In this document: positions 12,152 to 23,614 of the stretch, in pieces
Layout of the letters: the number at the start of each line of letters is the position of its first letter
How positions within the stretch are numbered: the stretch's first letter is position 1
From: Sipunculus nudus
Lineage: Eukaryota; Annelida; Sipuncula; Golfingiida; Sipunculidae
NCBI GenBank assembly: GCA_026874595.1
Contig: CM049313.1
Location: forward strand, 35,243,159-35,307,158
Reading direction: 5' to 3'
DNA: 64,000 nucleotides
Made by a program: the position numbers and the translations under genes
Notes under the pieces: generated by a model
What the model saw: the letters and a program-made list of their open reading frames with translations, nothing else
Databases searched by the model: none
What the model was told of the DNA's origin: nothing

Positions 12152-13166
12152 GTAACACTGAATGGTGTGAACAAACATAAACGTTTGAAAAAAAACACAC
12201 AAAAGACACACACACACACATACAAAAGTGCTTATTACAAAGTTACATCAGATCCATAACAGTATAAGACATTTGAAATGAAATTACTATCAAAATCAAA
12301 ATCGTTTTGTGTCAATTATGTATCTGTATACGTGTTGAAAGAGTTTAAAATTATCTGTTGTAGTCAAGGAGCAGCTGACACAAAGTAAAATTCTAACTAT
12401 TTCAACTTAGTTTTTTTCTGGAGTAATTTTCAGTTATATGTGGAAATGCAAAACAGCAAAATTCTGCAAACTAGCAAGAAGTGTGCGTTTCTGTTCAATA
12501 TAAAGTGGTGCAGTATAAGAAATAATGAACAACAGTTTCATTCCAATGTCATTACACAAACTCCTGACATTTCTCTGTTTTAATAGACAAAGTTCAAAAT
12601 GAGTGTTTTGAACTTCATTAGGCAGATGATCTTCTTTATAAATATGATACATTAACAGTTTAAAAACAAACCATTTTTGAAAACAGGTCACTTGATTATA
12701 AAACTGTTATTACATAAACAGTCATTACACTAACATATTTCACTAACATTTTGAAAAAAGTGTTTGTGTAATGACAATTTCCGAAAATACATTTACATGT
12801 ATTTAAAGGTAATAAACCTAATGTAATATAATTTAACGTGCTTTAAATCCATTGTAACAGTTGAATTATAGGCCTATAGGTCTAGCTATATTTGATATTG
12901 ACTGTAGAATTTTTATATTTATGATCTGCTGATGCTGACATCCATACTACAGACGGGGCAATCAAATTCATAAGTCTCATTGTTTTGTTGTTCCTATAAA
13001 AATATATATACGCTTAAAATGTATGAATATTTATTGTTTGAAAGGAAAATTAAAAGATTCTGAATCGGTTGAATGGAATATAACGCTTTTTATCTCTCAT
13101 TAAAAAGACGAAAATGTCACTACACAAACAGAGGGGCAATATTACACAAACGAATACGACTTTCAA

Positions 13167-13168
<2 letters not shown>

Positions 13169-13218
<50 letters not shown>

Positions 13219-13229
13219 TATATATATTT
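13169..13229. repeat. (AT)n microsatellite
   Basis: About 60 bp of alternating A and T with one interruption. Self-complementary, cruciform-prone. Confidence 0.9.
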
Positions 13230-13995
13230 AATTATACATCATATATACTGATATGGAAAAAGGGATCGAAGACTCAATTGCATTTTTTTTATATAACTAT
13301 TTTCTTTTATTCTAATCTCATCATTGATTTATTTTTATTTTATATGTTGAATTATCAAAAGTATTTTTGTTGCTATTATTGCTATTATATCGTTTTATAT
13401 GTTGCAGTATACGTCATACTATTTATAAGTATTATATAACTATATTATATATAATATAATATAATATAATATAATATAATAGGGGAAATCCGTGTTATTT
13501 GGACCACCGTGTAATTTGAAACACTCAAAATTTCCATATTTGGAAAAATAGTACCAGAACGAGGCAAGTTCGTCACTGTAGCATTTACCGTTTTGAAGCA
13601 TCCAACGGCGGTACAGGAAAGTTAGGTGCAAGTTTTGCCGTATATTCAACTAGAAGTTGTTAATTTCATAGTTTGTTCTTATTTTCCATGCATATAAATA
13701 TTGAAGTATTCTTTCGTATGCAGTATTCCTTTGTTTTATCATGTATACTGTTTCAGCAGGACTCTATTGTTGTCTTTTAGTAGACTGTGCATTTAGGAAA
13801 GATCCAGTTTGCTAGTCTATTTTCATTTGCTGCTAGTAGTAAAATGAATTATTGAAGATCTTCTATTCATTCGTAATTTTCAATGTAGCATTGCAGAATG
13901 GGGAAATATAGAAATATCTTCAGATTGACCAGTGTTTTAAACCAAAAGTTAATTTATGTAAGGGAAAGTGCCATGTAGTGACACTAGAGAATATG

Positions 13996-14013
13996 CCCCC
14001 CCCCCCCCCCCCC
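13996..14013 (+). repeat. C18 homopolymer run
   Basis: Eighteen C, about 100 bp upstream of the first visible exon of the CCDC47-like gene. Confidence 0.9.
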
Positions 14014-14252
14014 AACAAAAAAATCACTATGTAAAACATGCTATTTTCTATCCTGTTACACACATAGCTCATTATAGTTACACTAAACCATAGTCTCATT
14101 TTATATTTCCAGATGAGGATAGTGGAATAAAGGTCACAAAGGCTGAACAGGATCTGGATGGGGAGGATGACCAGATGATGGAACAGCCAAAAGTTGTTAT
14201 GTCAAAGGATGCCATCACAGATGATGATGGGGAACAAGATGTAACAGTTGAG

Positions 14253-15483
14253 GTAGGAATACATATGTCACTGCTTTTTTACAATTATCAAATGCTATAT
14301 AGAGTAACAGTACTGAGTATATGTTAGATAAAGATAAATAAAACAAGCTATTCCTAAACATTGATATGTACAGCCATACATGGCAGTATTTTCCTATGAG
14401 AAAGTTGTCTCCCAAATTTCCTGTATTCTCCAGCATTTAGACCTTAATCTCCTATATTTTCCCATATTTTTGCTGCACAATTGTGTTTCTGACAACCATA
14501 CCTGTCATAATTTGTTCATGTAAAATTCCTATTGTTCGTCAGGCACTCAGTCTCATATATAAATCGATTAAGCTCATTCTTTAATTTCTAAGCACATTAT
14601 ATTAGGTAGAGTTTATATCAATACCTAGCTTATAATCTACAAATATAAAAATATGTTTATGTCATCATACAGAGGATTTGTTTTGCTGTAGGATGAAGAT
14701 GAATTCGAGCACTTCCAAGATGATGAAGAGTTTGAAAATTTTGACAAAGAGAGAACAAGTAAAGGAAAGGGTCAAGAAAAGCCACCAGAGCTGAAAATTA
14801 CCAATGTAAGTGGTCCTTAAATCTGTGACTCGTTCTCATTTTGTGCAATGAGAAAAGACAATGTTTGATCCAGAATTGTGTAAGGGTGTTCTTTATGCTT
14901 GTTAAAGTAATTTAAGTACTATTATTTTAGAAATTCAGAATACTTGAGTAATTTTCTTCAAATAGATCTTTTCCACCACATAAGTGACATCTGTTGGGGC
15001 TGACTGACACTTAATGTTCAGGTCTGTCATATTCACAAAGGAAGATTGCATTTGTTAAATCTCAACAAGCTGTCATGAATTTAGAACAAGTTCATTTGAT
15101 GGGGCCAAATGGCCAGTCAAATACAATGTAACAAAAGTAAAAAATACACTGTTAAAATTGTTCTCATGGGCGGTGGAAACTGAGTAGGTTAGATTCTTGA
15201 TAAAGTCTCGCAATGCTAAGATTGCTAATCTAAAAATAGCCACAGCTTTGTTTTCCTTAGGTTTTAACATGGAGTGAACGCAAGTCATTTGATAGGTTCC
15301 ATTGCCTTATTAAGAATTCATGAAATAAAAAAATATAGCAGCTTGTTGAGGCAAGGTCTAATTGTAACAGAGTGAGAGACCTGCTCATAGGAAGATGGAG
15401 TGTTATTTAAAAAAATTATTATGATGTGAATACTAAACACATTTTCAAGATTTACAAATATATAACTGAGTTGGTTTTTACAG
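14253..15483 (+). other. Introns 1 and 2 of the CCDC47-like gene (around exon 14692-14805)
   Basis: Introns 14253-14691 and 14806-15483, with donors GTAGGA and GTAAGT and acceptors TGTAG and CAG. AT-rich, with nothing else recognised. Confidence 0.6.
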
Positions 15484-16114
15484 GTACCCATCCAACTGAG
15501 GACTAACTGGGACAGTTTCTACATGGAGATGTTGATGTTGGCGGGCCTTGGCGTGTATTTCCTGAACTTTTTGGCTGGCAAGTCAAAGAATGGTCGGTTA
15601 GCCCATGCTTAGCTTAATGCTCACAAAGACATGCTTGAATCAAACTTTTTTGTTGTTGGTAAGTGCAGGTATTCCTCATCTTTTTCCAATTCTTCAGAAA
15701 AATTAGTAACCTATAGGCTTTTCCACACCCTGCAATGCCTGTATTTAGTCGGTGAAAACCTCCCTAAGTTACCATACCAAAGATCCTTATGGAAGTCGGT
15801 GAACAGTCCTTTAGTTTAATTGCTCTTAAGGTCCGGAATTCTTTTCCCACTAAAATTTGAAAATCTTTTGCCCTAATATCTTTAAAACCAATTTAAAAAT
15901 CATTTCTTTTGGCATGAATTGAATTATATCATTGTTCTTTTTGTGAAGTAAAGTAGATAAATGCACAAGAGAAAGACATGGAGGAGGGGGCTTGGGGTGA
16001 GGTTCTGGGATTTGGTTCTATGAGAAATTTTGGTCCATATGAGGATGTTCATGCATTCATGTCCTAGTCTGGTGAGTGTCACTATCAGAGATTTTGGCAC
16101 AAGATGTTTTATAA

Positions 16115-17583
16115 TTGTATCCGCCAAAACAGAGTTTTGCAGATACTATGTTTTCAGCTGCACGCCGCCGCCGCCGCCGCCGCCGTGTAGGTTTCCGGAG
16201 AACTCCTCCGTAACCGCTGGGCGGAATTTTAGGAAACCCGGGATTATGTTCGGGTCACATGTGAACTGCTGCGCCCCGATTTTGTTTTGACCTCTGACTT
16301 TTCCTTTGCGCTCTGCGTCCGTTTGTGCGTCTGTTTCCACACGTAAACCCACATATCTCGGGAACCGTTTGACGGATAAGGAAATTTTTTTTGCACAAAT
16401 GTAGCCCTTGGAGAGCTTTATAACATACACAAAAAATGGTGGCGCCACCTGCAACCATGTTTGCACAGTGTCCATCTGTTCGTCTGCCTTGGGTTAAAAT
16501 CACTCATATCTCTGCAGTGACTTGACTAATTCACCTGAAATTTGGCATGCGTATACATCCTGGATAGCTTTTCTGATTTTGTGACAGGTGGCGCCACCTA
16601 CATTCACGTTTACGCTGCAGACATCCAAGCTCATATCTCGGGAACCGTTTGACCGATCAGGAAAATTTTTTTGGCACAAATGTAGCCCTTGGAGAGCTTT
16701 ATAACATACACAAAAAATAGTGGCGCCACCTGCAACCATGTTTGCACAGTGTCCATCTGTTTGTCTGCCTTGGGTTAAAATCACTCATATCTCTGCAGTG
16801 ACTTGACTAATTCACCTGAAATTCGGCATGCGTATACATCCTGGATAGCTTTTCTGATTTTATGACAGGTGGCGCCACCTACATTCACGTTTACGCTGCA
16901 GACATCCAAGCTCATATCTCGGGAACCTTTTGACCGATCAGGAAAATTTTTTACACAAATGTAGCCCTTGGAAAGCTTTATAACATACGCAAAACTGGTG
17001 GCGCCACCTGCAGCCATTTTTGCACAGCTCCTGTCTGTTTGTCTGCCATGGGATAAAATCACTCATATCTCGGCAGTGGTTTGACATATCTGGCTAAAAT
17101 TTTGCAGGTTTATACATCCCCGACAGCTCTCTTGATTTTATGACAGGTGGAGCCACCTGCACTCTAGTTTATGCAGCAGACATCCAAGCTCATATCTTGG
17201 GAACCGTTTGACCGATTGGGCCAAAGTTTTGCATGTGTATAGTTCTCACATAGCTCTTTATCATACGCAAAACTGGTGCCGTCACCTGCAACCATTTTTG
17301 CGTCCATCTGATTGTCTGCCACGGGCTAAAATCACTCATATACATGTAGTGGTTTGACTTATCTGCCTTAAATTTTGCATATGTATACAACTGGGACGGC
17401 TTTCTGGATTTTGTGGTGGGGGGGGGGGGCAGCCTTCATACACAATTTGGCTGCAGACATCCATGCTAATATGCAACACTTCACTCTATTTCCCCTTGCC
17501 ACTTAATCCATGCCTCACTTCACCCGTTCCACTCTGATTTAGGCGGATACACGTAGTCGCTTGTCGACTACCCGTATTCTAGT
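16115..17583 (+). mobile_element. Helentron-like non-autonomous element (HINE type), copy 1
   Basis: GTATCCGCC near the 5' end (16117-16125) has its exact inverse GGCGGATAC in subterminal position (17542-17550). After this comes a 7-bp hairpin, GTAGTCG/CGACTAC (17553-17571), and the end CTAG (17579-17582). An end inverted repeat paired with a subterminal one, plus a 3' stem-loop, is the known layout of Helentron-associated elements such as DINE-1. The body is a tandem array whose GGTGGCGCCACC-like boxes recur at alternating spacings of about 148 and 131 bp (seven positions, 16440-17276). Minus-strand frames through the array (16146-17390) are products of the repeat, not genes. A CGCCGC triplet run is at about 16164-16184. 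Confidence 0.68.
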
Positions 17584-17842
17584 TGTTATTAACTTTTCTT
17601 CACAATAAGAGCCCAGTAAGAATAAAACTTACCTGGTAAAGAGCAAACAGAACACAATAAGCATTATATTTCAATTTTTGCCAGAAATGGATAGATTAAT
17701 TACTGTGTTTGAACCAAGATTCATTGATAATTAGCTGACTATTTTGTTAGTGCTTAAATTAGTTTGTCAGTTATTTGTTGTTTTCCAGTATTTCTTTGAA
17801 GATATTTATTGTTTGAAATTAGTTTAGCACAGTGTTGTTCTC

Positions 17843-17929
17843 TTTACAATTTGTTCTACACTTTACAATTTGTTCTACACTTTACAATTTGTTCTACACT
17901 ATACAATTTGTTCTGCATTTTACAATTTA
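17843..17929 (+). repeat. 19-bp tandem repeat, about five copies
   Basis: Unit TTTACAATTTGTTCTACAC, with later copies slightly diverged. It ends a few bases before the acceptor of the last CCDC47-like exon (AG at 17935-17936), so the branch point and pyrimidine tract are made of repeat sequence. Confidence 0.85.
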
Positions 17930-18127
17930 TTTTCAGGTGACGATGGTACCGCGAAGGAGGTTGAGAATGGAACAGGACAATTTGTGAAAGAATCAGAAAA
18001 CATTTACTCCTTGTGGTGCAGTGGAAGGGCATCATGTGAAGGAATGCTGGTAGAACTGAAACTCCTCAAACGACAAGACCTTGTCCATACCTTAGCTCCC
18101 ATGTTTAAACCAGCGTCTGACCAGATT

Positions 18128-20161
18128 GTGAGTGGCTACTGTCCCTTATTTAGCTAGATATACCAGCATTTAAATTGACCCAAGACTGTAAAATCTACTG
18201 AGGATTAGAAGGTAAATAAATTAATAGGAATACACTACATGTTTCATAAAATGACTCCTTGTCCTCTCTCTCAATATCCCTTTTAATTGATATTTTCAAA
18301 TGAATTATTCTCCTAATGGTAATATCTGTTCCAGAAAAACAAACGATGTCTATTGATAGAGGATTTACTTTACTCATATTAACTTACAAATTCTAACCGG
18401 TCACTCATGGCATGTGTATGCCTCATTTGTATTTCAACCGTCACTCTGCATACAGAGTATGTTAATAGAAGTTGCAATGACATGACTGTCCATATTGGAA
18501 AATGGTTTTCATTTATATAATAACAGATGAATCATGATTACAAGTCTAACTTTTTAAGACTTACGACTGTATTTCAAAAGATCACCCATGTTGCAGAAGA
18601 TAACCTGCATAAATTTAAAAAGATTAGCAGATTTATGACATAAGGTGAAATAAGGATCTTTATTACACACCAATTATTTGTTGTTCTTGTAAGTTTACTG
18701 GTACCGATAGGCTGATAAATTTTGCTTTATCTTTATACTAAAGAGCAAATAACTTATAACTAAAATTGTCATAAGAACTGTATGGAGGCTATGCCCACAA
18801 GTTCACTAGCTTGTCCCCTCCCTTTCCTGCTTAACTATTCAGAAATTGTTATCTTCAGATGATTAAGGCCCACGGTAACAATAATTCGCTTTTTATGAAA
18901 TAATAATAAACTATATATGAAAATTTCTAAAAAGTGTTTTTTTTTCCCTCTAACATGAATCTATATACCCAAAAACTGAAATTAAAAATTCTCATTTAAT
19001 AAATTGTTGAACAAAAACCTAAAATTTCCTTTCTACACGTCATAATCCGATTTAATGAGGCATCCAAGAATCATCAATGCACTTCCCTGATGAGAAAACT
19101 GACAACGCTGCCTCTAGATCACAGAGTGATCAGGTTTTATGTCAACTCAGACTGTATCTAGAAACAGTATTTTTGGTTATGCAAATCTCGAAAAATATAT
19201 TTATATATTTTAAAATATATAGAAGTCTATTTTTTTCATAGCCAGAGTATTGATATCAAGATATTTCTACAATGTGCCAACAAACTGTGTACACTATATA
19301 TGATATACTTTTTAAACAAGTCTCTGCTAATATTTCCAACAAGAACATTTATGGCAGGAAGTACTTCTACACTGTATCAACAAATCATAAATCAATTATG
19401 TAAATATTAGATTTTTTTCAACAAAAGTATTAATTAACTGATACCAGGCTATATTTAGAAGATTTATACAATTTTCAGCGGCTCTGGAATTGGAATGTAC
19501 ACATATCGTGATATGGATCATAGAAAGTATGTAAGAACGTATACATTTTTACTATTGATTATTCACATAAAACGCATTCCGTGGTCTGTCCATGGAATAT
19601 ATGCATTCTATGGCCGGGTCCATAGTATGTACATTCAATAGTTATATAAATTTTGTAAGACAAATAAACCTATTCAGTGGTGCTAGATACTTTCACCAGT
19701 ACAAACAGTTATTGAGGTAAAACCAAGCATGGTTATTAATTAATTTAAAATGTAGTATGACAGGAGTGCATCCTTCATGAAAATAAATAATTGTTGTACA
19801 ACACGTTTGCATGGTTAATTAATTAAATTAATTTTTTTTTAATGTTCCCTTTCTGTAAAAGCAATGCAATACTTTGGTAAACTGAAAATGATTCTGTTTA
19901 TTGGCATTCATCTGAAATCAGTAAAACTTTATGTGATTTTATCTTTAATTTTCAAATTTTCAACTCAGGATTTATTTACTGAATAAACAAATGGTATACG
20001 GTCTGATATCTCTTTGGTTTTCGAGATTTGTATAAAAATGTAATAAATAAAAATTCACCGATAGTATGATTTCAGTATTTTAACCTTCAATATATTTGTG
20101 TACGGCATTAATGAATCGTAATCATTATTTACACATAGTATTTTAAAAATAAATGCTTGTA
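18128..20161. other. AT-rich DNA, no gene recognised
   Basis: Starts with a good donor (GTGAGT) after the last CCDC47-like exon, but no following exon of that gene was found. Only short chance frames. Confidence 0.6.
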
Positions 20162-20468
20162 TTAGACCCCAAAAAAAATAAAAGGTATGGTTCTCAGGCA
20201 CCGCCCGCATTAATTTTAACGTAAAACAATTAATTTTGATTTTTCATCTTTCAAGAAGATAAAATAATACAATTTTGATAAGATTTCCTTTGTGATGTAG
20301 TGCTTTTACCTGTTTAGCAAAAAAAAAATCTGTTATTTTCATGCATTTCCCTGATCATATGAATTTGTATCGAAACATATAAGAAAAAGGTAAAGAATAA
20401 AATATCGCCCGCCCACACTTACTTCTGAAGAAAAAGTGCCTGAGAACCATACCTTTGTTTTACCTTAG
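20162..20468. mobile_element. MITE with about 20-bp terminal inverted repeats
   Basis: Left GGTATGGTTCTCAGGCAC (20184-20201) and right GTGCCTGAGAACCATACC (20436-20453) are perfect inverses, extended by AAA/TTT. About 300 bp, no coding capacity. Same family as the nested pair at 8722-9320. It ends about 68 bp before the first LTR of the Ty3/Gypsy array. Confidence 0.8.
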
Positions 20469-20536
20469 GCATATGATACATAAATTTGAAGAAATTAAAT
20501 TGTATAATTTAATCAAATATATTGATTTAAATTAAT

Positions 20537-21803
20537 TGTAACCGGACGATGTCGGTACATAATTTAGTTTTTTTTATACATTATTTGGGATAAGTACGGT
20601 TTTTGACTAGTCTTTACGGTAGTTGCATTCAACGCACCAGCTACGTCATCCACCATGTTTTACTTGTATGGAGCTAGGACCGCGCCCTGCTGAGTTGAAT
20701 TACCGACGTTACAGGTGATGATATGTGTAGAGCAATGCAGAGAATGGTCCAGGTATATTTCTGTAGTCTTCTGATCAGTTGTATCTCCATAGTAATTAGG
20801 GGCATGAGTTTAGTTTTATCTAGTCAGAGCCCAGATGGGCCCGCCATGTTCGGAGACGAGATCTGAGGTACTTTATAACATCTTACTCTTTAGTTATTCA
20901 GAATTATGACGCGTATGAGAGAAAACCTGTGTTATCATGTGAGATTAATTGTTTGGCAATACTGTGAATCTAGGCCACAGAGTTAACACCGTGTATCGGC
21001 GCAATTAAGGAATCTTGACTTTTGTACATGCGCCCGATAGATGGCGCCACTGGTTGCAAATGGCATCTTGTACTGTTGTAAAGCGCCTGTTTATCTTCCT
21101 GACGCAATTCTGGTATTTGTTGAGAATTAGTATGAACTAAAGGCTCACCAGTTTGTGTATAATAGGAGAATCCATTGAGTATCACTTAAGATAGTGTTTC
21201 TAAGGTTTAAATTACTTATATGCACAGGGTTAATTTTAGGAAATATATCCCATACCCGTCTTGCATGAGATTAAGTCGGATGTAAGGGTCTGTTGATATT
21301 TCAGTGTATAAGTCCATTTAGTGGGATGGATGGTTTTATTATTTAGAAGTTATTTCTACCATGCGATGCATATTATTTTCTTTTTATTATTTCACAATAC
21401 AGAGTTGATAGCTACTTATGTGTTCGTTAATACCCATTCTTACCTATACGGATGCACATATTATGTTGCCTTGTAATTTCTCACTGTAGATAACTGTTTG
21501 AGTAGGCATAGTAAATATATGAACCAGAACTGTACGGATATCAGTCTAATGTGAGGAGTTATCACCTGTATGTTTTGTTTCTTTTAATATCTGATAGGGA
21601 ATAATGTAAGACCATACCTAGAGTATATATTGCCAATGTTGTATTTTCATGACATTGTCATTGTTTCGCTTATATGAGAGTTTTACTCTATTGTTTCAGA
21701 TGGAAATACGCCAGCCACACACATATATTCACACCACATGTACTCATGGAAATAAAGTGAAGTTATGCCAAGTTGTGTCTTATTCGTAGTAAAACATACT
21801 ACA
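20537..21803 (+). repeat. LTR 1 (5' LTR of unit 1)
   Basis: Begins TGTAACCGG and ends ACATACTACA, so TG...CA. An AATAAA at 21751-21756 lies 47 bp from the LTR end and a TATA-like CTTATATGAG near 21668, so most of the LTR is probably U3 with short R and U5. It differs from LTR 3 at one site I could find (21324, G versus A). Confidence 0.92.
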
Positions 21804-21809
21804 TCTTTC

Positions 21810-21827
21810 TGGTGGCAGCAGGTGGGA
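21810..21827 (+). other. Primer-binding site, tRNA-Leu-like (unit 1)
   Basis: TGGTGGCAGC followed by AGGTGGGATT, six bases after the LTR. TGG complements the CCA end of a tRNA, and the rest resembles the complement of the 3' end of an animal tRNA-Leu (AAG/TAG type) with one extra A. The tRNA assignment rests on recall of that tRNA's sequence. Confidence 0.55.
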
Positions 21828-23614
21828 TTTGGCATGATAATAAAGTGGCTGGCGGGTGATAGTGGCCTTCGATGAGACCAGGTGCAGTGAATGGTCACAT
21901 TGTTTGGAGGAGCTGTATCTATTGGGACTGTGAACGACACTGGTTGTTTATAAGCCATCAGGTGATTACAGCTGTGTTGAGCTGATGAGTGGACTTGCAG
22001 CTGATAAAGCCATCCAGGGGACTATGGCTGTATTAATGAATGGACTTTCCTATTATTAAAAAAAAAAAAAAAAAAAACTTCAAGTGGCTGTTAATTTATA
22101 CAGCATTTGGCGATACTCACCTGATGCAGAGCTCTAGGACTATGATGATGTGTTAAGTTTTACAGGGAACTGTAAGTTGTATGGCATAAATACTAAGAAG
22201 TCCTGTTGACACTTTTTATCTTCCTTTACCGAAAACAACAGTTGTGAACTATCCATTCCTTGGGAAGTCTGTTTGATGGTCTACAAGGGGACTTTGTTTA
22301 TAAATGTGGGAACCTGCAGTATTATGGACTTGGTTACTTGTCATTAGTGGACTTGTGTATCAAACATTACAAGAACACCTGTCATTATTAATGGTCATCT
22401 CTTAAATACCTGCAGTTTGTATTTTATAACTGAGAAATGACAACCTATGCAGATGTGTATAATATTATTTTTGCTCAAGCTTATAGGGAGTGTAATGTAT
22501 GGTGATACTGTTGCATGAATCCCGTTCATATTAAATATGGACTCCAGCCATTTATGTGTGATATAATTATCAGTTGTCAGAATTTTAAGTTGGTCCTTTG
22601 CTGATGGTTGATTATACTAGGTGAAAAGAAAGAATCCTAGTTATTTCTTTTCTCCAGCCATTTGCTAACTGCTGTTGACATTAAACTGAGACAGGTGAGA
22701 TAAGACAGTGGGTATCTGGAATATGAATATATGCTACATGGTATTATATGTAGGTTTGGTTTTGTGAATACACAAGAACAATGTGATTAACAGAGAACGG
22801 GTATTTAACAACCTGATAAGTGAATAATTGGAACATGAATATGATACAGTACTTATCCAGTTTGAGTATCTGACTTTTGAATACATGTATTTTAATGATG
22901 TTCTTGTACATCAAGTGACATTGGGCCAAATTGGATATTTATGTGACCAGGTTTTGGTATCTCTTGCCAGTTTCATGTTTTGCTTTACATTTGGTTTTGT
23001 ATAATGCTCATCAGAAGTAAGTGAATAAGACCAGGTATGTAAGACTGCATGATCATGTATTGGCAGAGTGTGAGACTAAAATATTTATTGTGTTTAACTC
23101 AAGTCATGGTTGAAATTGAGGTACCCAATTTGAATGTGTATTTGTTTTACTTTGCTGATTATTAGGGAATACACTCAAGTTGCTATGATGTTCATTGTTG
23201 CTTGTATAAGAACAAAACAGGCATGTTAGTGGCCCTGTTGTGTAGATTGCCATAAGACATGAATGGTTATATGATTTTATGAGATTTTGTGTCCTGTTGT
23301 TGGCAGGGTTTTCCAGGTAAGGTTTGCTATGTTTGGAACTTCCCAGGGACACTGTGTTTGATATTGCAGAGAATACCTTGCTATTAAGACTTGATGTGAT
23401 TGACTAGTACTACACACAGATTTGTTGGTATGTGCATGTTTATTTGCTACAACTGATTATTGATACCCTTATTGTGCAATGCTAATAGCATTTGTTATGT
23501 AGTAGAACTTCATTGATGATATTCACTCAACAGTCTAAGAGATACTCCATATACTAGTTGACTGGTACTACGTTGTAACTTTCACATTGACAAGACTGTT
23601 TTGTATGTGATAAC
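21828..23614 (+). other. Long untranslated leader of unit 1
   Basis: About 1.8 kb between the primer site and gag, without a convincing sense frame, AT-rich, with a 20-base A-run at 22058-22077. Short antisense frames (for example 21683-21958 and 23104-23352) resemble no family. Packaging and RNA structure signals probably lie here, but I cannot point to them. Confidence 0.6.

Larger units (their letters stand above)
12152..14112. other. Intergenic DNA, no gene recognised
   Basis: AT-rich DNA with simple repeats: CA near 12205-12220, AT at 13169-13229, TAATA near 13442-13480, and a C18 run at 13996-14013. I looked here for a signal-peptide exon of the CCDC47 homologue downstream and found none. 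Confidence 0.6.
15659..17936 (+). other. Intron 3 of the CCDC47-like gene
   Basis: Donor GTAAGT, acceptor TTTTCAG. It contains a Helentron-like element (16115-17583) in the sense direction and a 19-bp tandem repeat abutting the acceptor (17843-17929). Confidence 0.65.
14113..18127 (+). pseudogene. CCDC47: CCDC47 (calumin) homologue, four exons with an in-frame stop
   Basis: Exons are 14113-14252, 14692-14805, 15484-15658 and 17937-18127 (620 nt); the phases (1 nt expected from an upstream exon, then 0, 0, 1, 0) and GT-AG sites all agree. Exons 1-2 encode the acidic lumenal region (DEDEFEHFQDDEEFENF). Exon 3 has the segment NWDSFYMEMLML and one membrane helix. Exon 4 has [16 protein letters not shown] and LLKRQDL. 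CCDC47 is an ER membrane protein of about 480 residues that works with Asterix (WDR83OS) in the PAT complex at the multipass translocon and binds calcium. Here codon 15610-15612 is TAG where the family has Trp, before LNAHKDMLESNFFVVG. No signal-peptide exon upstream and no coiled-coil C-terminal exons downstream are visible. I read it as a partial duplicate or pseudogene; a disrupted allele or base error at one position is possible. Confidence 0.85.

Noticed and set aside
15610-15612. TAG explained by an alternative donor just before it in the CCDC47-like exon
   Set aside because: Codons after the stop still match the family, join in phase with the next exon and end in a strong GTAAGT donor, so the exon extends past the stop.
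16146-17390. Series of related minus-strand frames that look like a repeated small protein family
   Set aside because: They follow the period of the Helentron-like tandem array and recur in copy 2 at 58560-59156; they lack real starts and arise from the repeat.
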